Source of the DNA: Puia dinghuensis
GTDB taxonomy: Bacteria > Bacteroidota > Bacteroidia > Chitinophagales > Chitinophagaceae
NCBI GenBank assembly: GCA_026224995.1
Contig: JAMFRX010000568.1
Location: 1 to 6,245, forward strand
Length of the DNA stretch: 6,245 bases
Direction of reading: 5' to 3'
How positions within the stretch are numbered: position 1 is the stretch's first letter; each line of letters opens with the position of its first letter. The notes beneath the pieces are model-generated. The model ran no database searches. It was not told the DNA's origin and saw only the letters and a program-made list of their open reading frames with translations. The position numbers and the translations under genes are program-made. Of this stretch, positions 1-4,537 are shown in pieces.

Positions 1-1
1 G

Positions 2-127
2 AACGCGACCGTCACCGTAAGCCAATCCCACACCAAGGATCTGGTGACGATCTCCCACGAGGCCGAAATCATCGTGTCCGCGACGGGGGTCGCGCGCCTC
101 ATCGGCGCCGGGTTCGTCCGGCCGGGG
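2..127 (+). pseudogene. folD: FolD (methylenetetrahydrofolate dehydrogenase/cyclohydrolase) internal fragment
   Basis: Read from base 2, this frame gives about 42 residues that look like the NAD(P)-binding domain of the bifunctional folate enzyme FolD. It starts with NATVTVSQSHTKDL, close to the family's conserved NATVTVCHSRT segment. It continues with EAEIIVSATG, like the ADI(L/I)V.A.G strand, and ends in a VRPG resembling VKPG, after which FolD proteins normally continue AVVIDVG. Here that continuation is missing: after base ~127 the reading matches nothing in FolD and runs out of frame to a stop at 257-259. The start lies outside the window. FolD interconverts methylene-, methenyl- and formyl-tetrahydrofolate in the cytoplasm; this copy lacks its end and would be non-functional as written. 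Codon third positions are strongly G/C here, more than in the following gene. Identification rests on motif recall, not on a search. Confidence 0.62.
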
Positions 128-135
128 CCCCGGCC
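120..135. repeat. 16-bp perfect GC palindrome at a gene-to-gene junction
   Basis: The sequence ggccggggccccggcc equals its own reverse complement and is entirely G/C. The FolD-like reading ends at about 127 and the radical SAM reading begins at about 129, so the palindrome's centre (127/128) coincides with the switch. It may be chance created by joining a G-rich end to a C-rich end, or the microhomology or foldback at which the two sequences were joined. Confidence 0.7.
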
Positions 136-488
136 TCAACGAGCACGAGATGCAACGGATCATGAAAGCCGCTGCCGAGAACGGGGCAACCTTCTCCGCC
201 TATACCTTTATCCGGCTCAATGGCGCGATAAAGCTGATCTTTCACGACTGGCTGTATAAGACCTTTCCCGACAGGGCCGACAAGGTCTGGCATTTGATAG
301 AGGCCAGCCACAATGGCAAGGTCAACGACAGCCGATGGGGCGTGAGGATGCGCGGCGAGGGGAATATCGCCGAATTGGTGGCGCAGCAATATGCGCACTA
401 TACGAAGAAATATGGGCTCAACGCCGAGAGGTGGGAACTGGACTGCTCACAGTTCAGAAGACCGGGCGGGCAGATGAAATTGTTTTAG
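129..488 (+). CDS. PA0069-type radical SAM protein, C-terminal fragment
   Basis: This frame carries the C-terminal third of a radical SAM protein of the PA0069 / spore-photoproduct-lyase-like group. Homology appears to start at PGLNEHE (129-149), which matches the P-G-(I/L)-N-(D/E)-H-E turn after the barrel's late strands. It continues through KAAAENGA, a YTFIRLNG segment, FPDRADKVWHLI, the NDSRWGVRMRGEGNIA block and a terminal RRPGGQMKLF; relatives usually end GGQLSLF. The full family is roughly 350 residues, so the N-terminal two thirds, including the CxxxCxxC iron-sulfur motif, are absent. The sequence before base ~128 is FolD-like in another frame. The first ATG is at 150, giving 112 residues, but nothing suggests a genuine start there. 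The end overlaps the opposing SGNH gene by 42 nt. The enzyme's substrate is unknown to me; this fragment cannot be catalytic. Confidence 0.8.
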   Translation, partial: PGLNEHEMQRIMKAAAENGATFSAYTFIRLNGAIKLIFHDWLYKTFPDRADKVWHLIEASHNGKVNDSRWGVRMRGEGNIAELVAQQYAHYTKKYGLNAERWELDCSQFRRPGGQMKLF

Positions 489-1397
489 GCATTCGATGAC
501 CCGGGCGGTGCGCCTCGCCCGCCCTTTACCGTTCAGGTGGTTGACGGTATCGTAGAAGAGGCTGTCGGAATAGATGAAATCACCCGGCTCATCGGGCACC
601 TTCATGGACGGCGACTTCCTGATGTCAGCCGACAGCCCGGCTATCTTTTCCTGAAACAGCTTGTATTCGGAGGCCGCATAAGGCGGGAAAAAATAGAATA
701 CTCTAACGTTCCTGGACTGGGCATAGTCGGAAAAGCGTTGCAGGTCCCTGACCACCTCGCGATAATTTGCATTGAAATCACCGCGGTCCTTGAGTTCGGG
801 CGCCGGTCCCTTGTCCAGGTGGGCCACTACATCTCCATAGGCATTGAAGGCTTCCCGGGAATAGACGTTTATCGTGTCATCCTTTTGCGGCTGGTCGGAA
901 TATTGCCCTGCTAGCAGATCGTCCAGATGAGCATGCGTATAATCGAGATAGAGCTTAAGGTCGTCGTAGCCATTGTGTGTGTAGTAGCCCTCCGCCGGAG
1001 TATAAAAATAGCTTGCCGTCTTTTCAAGCCTGAGGTCGCCTTTTTCCGCCATGCCGTACTCTATGGAAAGGAGGACGACATCCCCGCTGCGTATGGAGCG
1101 TTTAGCCTCTTCCAGAATGAATGAGAGGCCCAGGCCCGCATGCAGACCCAGATTGACCACAGGCAGGGAAAAACTATCCTGCAGCGCCTGGCTGTCGAAC
1201 CCGAAGGCGAGATTGGAGCCGCCGACCAATAGTATCCTTCGGTCCTTCAGGCTATCCAGCCGTTTGTGTTTGTCCGCCATTGCGCCCATGAAGGTGGATA
1301 CGGTATGCGGCCCTTTTTTGAATGGGGCGTTGATGAGGATGGCGCCTATCGCAATAACGAAAGAGAAGATAAGCAGCTTCAACAGAAATTTCTTCAT
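447..1397 (-). CDS. SGNH-like membrane-anchored protein, partner of an MBOAT O-acetyltransferase
   Basis: A 316-residue protein whose placement directly after an AlgI-like gene suggests a role like AlgJ/AlgX or DltD-type partners: moving acetyl groups onto an exported polysaccharide or other envelope polymer. Residues ~4-23 form a hydrophobic N-terminal anchor (MKKFLLKLLIFSFVIAIGAI), placing the rest outside the cytoplasmic membrane. RRILLVGGSNLAFGFDS contains the GGSN block with candidate nucleophile Ser61. VNLGLHAGLG (81-90) resembles the second conserved block. FYDTVNHLN near the end offers Asp283 and His287 as acid and base candidates. The ATG at 1397 lies 5 nt after the MBOAT stop, so the two are co-transcribed. 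The same frame stays open upstream to 1694, but that part is antisense to nothing and only overlaps MBOAT coding, so it was excluded. The last 42 nt overlap the convergent radical SAM gene. Enzymatic activity is inferred, not shown. Confidence 0.85.
   Translation of the reverse strand: MKKFLLKLLIFSFVIAIGAILINAPFKKGPHTVSTFMGAMADKHKRLDSLKDRRILLVGGSNLAFGFDSQALQDSFSLPVVNLGLHAGLGLSFILEEAKRSIRSGDVVLLSIEYGMAEKGDLRLEKTASYFYTPAEGYYTHNGYDDLKLYLDYTHAHLDDLLAGQYSDQPQKDDTINVYSREAFNAYGDVVAHLDKGPAPELKDRGDFNANYREVVRDLQRFSDYAQSRNVRVFYFFPPYAASEYKLFQEKIAGLSADIRKSPSMKVPDEPGDFIYSDSLFYDTVNHLNGKGRARRTARVIECLKQFHLPARSSEL
503..524 (+). terminator. Weak GC hairpin after the radical SAM gene
   Basis: A 6-bp stem (gggcgg at 503-508 pairing with ccgccc at 519-524) with a 10-nt loop lies 15 nt after the radical SAM stop and is followed by only three T residues. 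It could act as a weak terminator for the + strand gene. It sits entirely inside the coding sequence of the opposing SGNH gene, encoding part of its GKGRARR segment, so the pairing may be a by-product of arginine- and glycine-rich codons. Confidence 0.22.
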
Positions 1398-1402
1398 AGG
1401 GG

Positions 1403-2845
1403 CTAAAATTGAAAGTAGATGAATTGTTGTTTGGCCCCTGCCGCCGAACAGATGGCGAAGACAAGCGCAAAATAGGCCAGCCAACGGATCGCGGTCGGCC
1501 ATCTGGCCGGGAGCCTGCTTAAGGCATGCTTGTCCTCTCTGGCGATCCATTCGAACAAAAATAAAAGCAAGATCAGAGCGACAAGCCCCTTGGGCTTTTG
1601 ATTTGGGAGGGGCATGGTAAACAGGCTGCGAGAGAAGATCCTCGAAATATAGCCAAAGGCATCGTGCACGGATTCGGCCCTGAAGAAGATCCACGCAAAG
1701 ACGGTAAGGCTGAAGGTGCCCCCAATGGACACGAGCTCCCGAAAAGAGGGAAAGTACCGACCCTTGGCAACGATCTCCAGGTTTTTGCGGTTGGTGGCCA
1801 GGAAGACAGAAGGCAGGATATATAAGGCATTCAGGAAGCCCCAGACTAAAAAAGTCCAGTTGGCACCGTGCCAGAAACCGCTGATCAAAAAGATCAGCAG
1901 CACATTCCGAATCTTTTTGACCGTCCCCACCCTGCTACCGCCCAAGGGAATATAAAGATAGTCCCTGAACCACGACGAGAGCGAAATGTGCCAGCGTCGC
2001 CAGAACTCGGCAATATCCCTTGAAAAGTAAGGGTAGGAGAAATTCCTGAGCAGGTCGATCCCGAAGAGCTTTGCAACCCCCAGGGCGATGTCGGAATAGC
2101 CGGAGAAATCGCAATAGATCTGAATGGAAAAAAACAAGGCGCCCACCGCATAGTTGCTTCCCGAGTTCCCCAGGTGATGATTGAATACCATATTGACGAT
2201 CTCCGCGCAGGGATCGGCTATCGCAATTTTCTTGAATAGCCCCCAGAGCATCTGACGCAGGCCATCCGTAGCCTGGACATAGTCGAAGACCCGCTTTTGT
2301 TTTACCTGTGGCAGGAGATGGGTAGCCCGTTCAATAGGTCCCGCCACCAGCAATGGAAAAAAGCTGACGAAGACGCCGTAATCGACGAAATTCCTTTCCG
2401 GCTTGATCCTCTCGTAATAGATATCGATCACATATGACAGGCCATGAAAGGTATAAAAAGAGATGCCTACCGGCAGGATCACCTGTAAAGACCAGGTATT
2501 GACATGCAGGCCAAATTGCCCGATGGCTTCCGCAAAGGACTGTACGAAGAAATTGAAATATTTGAATACCCCCAGGAACCCCAGGTTGATGCCTATGCTA
2601 AGCAGCAGCCAGAACTTTTTACCCTTTTTTCCAGGGGTGGCCGACATCTTTAGCCCTGTGAAATAATCCAACAGGGTCGAGAAAAGCAAAAGGAACAGAA
2701 ACCGCCAGTCCCAGCAGGCATAGAAGAAATAGCTTGCAGCCAGCAGGAGCAGATTTTGAACTTTCAGGCTCTTGTTCGCTACGAACCAGTACAAAAGAAA
2801 GACCACGGCCAGGAACACTCCGAAATCGACGGAATTAAATAACAT
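1403..2845 (-). CDS. MBOAT family O-acyltransferase, AlgI-like
   Basis: A 480-residue polytopic membrane protein of the MBOAT family, very similar in layout to AlgI/DltB. Such proteins transfer acyl groups, usually acetyl, from a cytoplasmic donor across the membrane to an acceptor protein or exported glycan. About ten or more hydrophobic segments are visible, beginning with FGVFLAVVFLLYWFV and NLLLLAASYFFYACW. Family hallmarks are VAGPIER (167-173), the DFSGYSDIA block (246-254), the FWRRWHISLSSWFRDYLYIPLGG block with His286, and SGFWHGANWTFLVWG with the catalytic-type His326. The start is taken at MLFNS (2845), the typical beginning of AlgI relatives. An in-frame ATG exists as far up as 2995, but it would overlap the divergent aminotransferase and add an untypical segment. 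No clear ribosome binding site is seen. It is followed after 5 nt by the SGNH-like partner. The acceptor polymer cannot be told, since no polysaccharide synthesis genes are in view. Confidence 0.95.
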   Translation of the reverse strand: MLFNSVDFGVFLAVVFLLYWFVANKSLKVQNLLLLAASYFFYACWDWRFLFLLLFSTLLDYFTGLKMSATPGKKGKKFWLLLSIGINLGFLGVFKYFNFFVQSFAEAIGQFGLHVNTWSLQVILPVGISFYTFHGLSYVIDIYYERIKPERNFVDYGVFVSFFPLLVAGPIERATHLLPQVKQKRVFDYVQATDGLRQMLWGLFKKIAIADPCAEIVNMVFNHHLGNSGSNYAVGALFFSIQIYCDFSGYSDIALGVAKLFGIDLLRNFSYPYFSRDIAEFWRRWHISLSSWFRDYLYIPLGGSRVGTVKKIRNVLLIFLISGFWHGANWTFLVWGFLNALYILPSVFLATNRKNLEIVAKGRYFPSFRELVSIGGTFSLTVFAWIFFRAESVHDAFGYISRIFSRSLFTMPLPNQKPKGLVALILLLFLFEWIAREDKHALSRLPARWPTAIRWLAYFALVFAICSAAGAKQQFIYFQF

Positions 2846-2933
2846 CTTGCGATAGATATTGGTTACTGAAATCTTGGCTATAAAAATATAGAATAATAGG
2901 GTACGAACCAGTAACTTGGATAAAAGCCGACAA
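2846..2933. promoter_or_regulatory. Divergent intergenic region, MBOAT / aminotransferase
   Basis: This 88-bp AT-rich gap must hold the start signals of two divergent genes. I could not find a convincing Bacteroidota -7 element (TAnnTTTG with an upstream TTTG) on either strand, nor a Shine-Dalgarno site. A 7-bp inverted repeat, gttactg (2862-2868) and cagtaac (2909-2915), is 40 bp apart and could be an operator or chance. The region stays open in frame with both flanking genes, but homologue-like starts lie at its edges. Confidence 0.4.
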
Positions 2934-4058
2934 ATGAAATTCCGACGAATGTCCATAGAGGTCGAATCCCCGGAGCAGCTGGGATACGATAGCATCCGAA
3001 ATAACCTGGCAGAGAGCTCTTATACTGACGCCCTTTTCCGCGAGCTGGATCCCGGGGTCGACCTGCGGGAACTGGTGCTCTGCTACGGCTCTCACCAGGG
3101 CCACGAAGGACTGCGCGAGCTGATCGTAAAAGGCAAACCGCTGACCTCAGGTGACGTGCTGCTGACCATCGGCGCCGCCGCCGCGCTGTTCATGATCGCC
3201 ACATCCCTACTGGAGAAAGGGGAAGAGATGGTGGTCGTCCATCCCAACTACGCCACCAATATCGAGACACCCAGGGCTATCGGCGCGACCATCCGCACGA
3301 TCGGGCTCCGGTTTGAAGAAGGCTTTGCCCTCGACCTGGACAAGGTAAGGTCGACGGTAACACCGAATACGAAATATATTTCGGTCACCCATCCGCATAA
3401 CCCCACCGGCGCCTGCCTCGACGACGCCCAGCTCAAAGAGCTGGCCCGCATAGCCGAAGAAAAAGGCATCTACGTACTCGTCGACGAGACTTACCGGGAC
3501 ATGGTCTTCGGCCCGCAGCTTCCGCTCGCTGCGGAATACTCCCCGCGCCTGATCAGCATCTCCTCCCTCTCGAAGACCTATGGGCTCCCCGGATTACGCA
3601 CCGGCTGGATCGTCTGCCGCGACCAGCAGCTCATGGAGATTCTTTTAGCCGCTAAGGAACAGATGCACATCTGCGGGCCCGTGCTGGACGAAGAGCTGGC
3701 TTATCGCTATATGCTGCATCGGGATGCGCATTTCAACCGCATAAAAGCGGATATCCAGGAAAAATTCAACATCGTAAAGGCCTGGATGGAGAATGAGGCG
3801 GCGGAATTATGGGAGTGGGTGGAGCCACGCGGCGGCTGCGTCTGCTTTCCCCGGATGAAGGATCCCGGGGGGATCGATCTGGACCGGTTTTATAAAATCC
3901 TGCTGGAGAAATATGGAACGTATGTAGGCCCGGGCCATTGGTTCGAAATGCCACGGCATTATGTGCGGCTGGGCTTTGGCTGGCCAACGGCTTCCGCGCT
4001 TCAGGAAGGGCTGTCGGCTTTGGTGAAGAGCGTTCGGGAGGCGGTTATTGCTGGTTGA
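2934..4058 (+). CDS. Class I/II PLP-dependent aminotransferase
   Basis: A complete 374-residue cytoplasmic fold-type I PLP enzyme, normal in length for the family. In order: an N-terminal arm with SPEQLGYDSIRNNLAESS; a cofactor-phosphate glycine/alanine stretch around TIGAAAALFM; a HPNY segment; HPHNPTGA with Asn156-Pro157-Thr158-Gly159; DETY at 184-187, whose Asp pairs with the PLP pyridine nitrogen; SSLSKTYGLPGLRTGW, in which Lys214 (codon 3573-3575) is the PLP-binding lysine; and RHYVRLGFGW, where Arg345 is the likely substrate carboxylate ligand. All key residues are present, so it should be active. The substrate is not evident; it is not a recognisable AspC, HisC or MalY from motifs alone. 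ATG 2934 was chosen because MKFRRM(S/P)IEVESPE looks like the family's beginning; TTG 2916 and ATG 2949 are alternatives in frame. It stands alone, divergent from the MBOAT gene, and its last 14 nt overlap the opposing HPt gene. Confidence 0.93.
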   Translation: MKFRRMSIEVESPEQLGYDSIRNNLAESSYTDALFRELDPGVDLRELVLCYGSHQGHEGLRELIVKGKPLTSGDVLLTIGAAAALFMIATSLLEKGEEMVVVHPNYATNIETPRAIGATIRTIGLRFEEGFALDLDKVRSTVTPNTKYISVTHPHNPTGACLDDAQLKELARIAEEKGIYVLVDETYRDMVFGPQLPLAAEYSPRLISISSLSKTYGLPGLRTGWIVCRDQQLMEILLAAKEQMHICGPVLDEELAYRYMLHRDAHFNRIKADIQEKFNIVKAWMENEAAELWEWVEPRGGCVCFPRMKDPGGIDLDRFYKILLEKYGTYVGPGHWFEMPRHYVRLGFGWPTASALQEGLSALVKSVREAVIAG

Positions 4059-4434
4059 ATTCAGTGAGCCTCACCTTCTCCTTCTGGATGATGGCCCTGG
4101 CGTTGAGCAGATCTTCCTGCAGCGGGGAGAACGACTGGGCCAATTGCGCCTCGGAAGCTTCGAGGCAGGAATTCTCAAACTGAAGACAGCTGGACTGGAT
4201 GGTTGTCAATCCAACGAAACCGAATAAGGGTTTTATCTTATGAATGGCACTTTTGAGGGCCGTTCTATCCTTCTCATGGTAACTGGTGATTATTATTTGG
4301 ACGAATGCGTCATATTCATGGAGAACATCGGCAAATGTCTCTTCGATCATAATATAATCACCTGCGTACAAGTCGATTATATATTGACTGTTAATGGCAT
4401 CGCTAAATATGAATATTTTGTCAGATACAGGCAT
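4045..4434 (-). CDS. Stand-alone HPt (histidine phosphotransfer) domain protein
   Basis: A 129-residue, mostly helical, soluble protein consisting of little more than one HPt domain. The phosphoacceptor motif is AIHKIKPLFGFVGL, with His65 as the acceptor; the H-K-(I/L)-K-P-x-F-G-x-V-G-L form is common in Bacteroidota HPt proteins. HPt proteins relay phosphate between receiver domains of hybrid kinases and response regulators. The gene is divergent from a membrane histidine kinase 103 bp away, which suggests they share one phosphorelay; this is inferred from position. The ATG at 4434 is the first after an in-frame stop and is directly preceded by ATG-TAG, making an AUG-UAG-AUG string. A later start at residue 29 (MIEETFADV) would still keep the domain. 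The final 14 nt overlap the convergent aminotransferase. The N-terminal part is AT-richer than its neighbours. Confidence 0.85.
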   Translation of the reverse strand: MPVSDKIFIFSDAINSQYIIDLYAGDYIMIEETFADVLHEYDAFVQIIITSYHEKDRTALKSAIHKIKPLFGFVGLTTIQSSCLQFENSCLEASEAQLAQSFSPLQEDLLNARAIIQKEKVRLTEFNQQ

Positions 4435-4537
4435 CTACATAGAAAGGGTCCGATAAATAACGGGGGGTATACTAAAATATTGTTTTCCGACGTTCACACC
4501 TGGTATTAAAGTTTAACCCTTATTTATTCGGCATCCT
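4435..4537. promoter_or_regulatory. Divergent intergenic region, HPt / histidine kinase
   Basis: This 103-bp AT-rich gap separates two divergent signalling genes and should contain both promoters. Visible elements are an 11-bp odd palindrome, ttaaagtttaa (4506-4516), and a G6 run near 4461-4466. No exact TAnnTTTG element was found on either strand, so promoter positions are not assigned. A shared regulatory region would let the two phosphorelay parts be co-regulated. Confidence 0.4.

Noticed and set aside
44..259. A 71-residue protein from the GTG at 44
   Set aside because: Its first half is the FolD-like piece and its second half is the out-of-frame reading of the radical SAM gene; it is not a genuine stand-alone gene.
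1051..1422. 123-residue + strand open frame inside the SGNH gene
   Set aside because: It shadows the minus-strand SGNH-like gene; the composition is low in meaning and there is no start signal.
1398..1694. N-terminal extension of the SGNH-like protein (open frame up to 1694)
   Set aside because: It lies wholly within MBOAT coding on the same strand in another frame, and the MKKFLLKLLIF anchor at 1397 is a natural beginning right after the MBOAT stop.
2846..2995. N-terminal extension of the MBOAT protein (ATG at 2995)
   Set aside because: It would overlap the divergent aminotransferase start, and AlgI relatives begin at the MLFNS position used here.
4041..4060. Bidirectional terminator between aminotransferase and HPt genes
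   Set aside because: The two coding ends overlap by 14 nt and no GC-rich stem followed by a T run was found near either stop.
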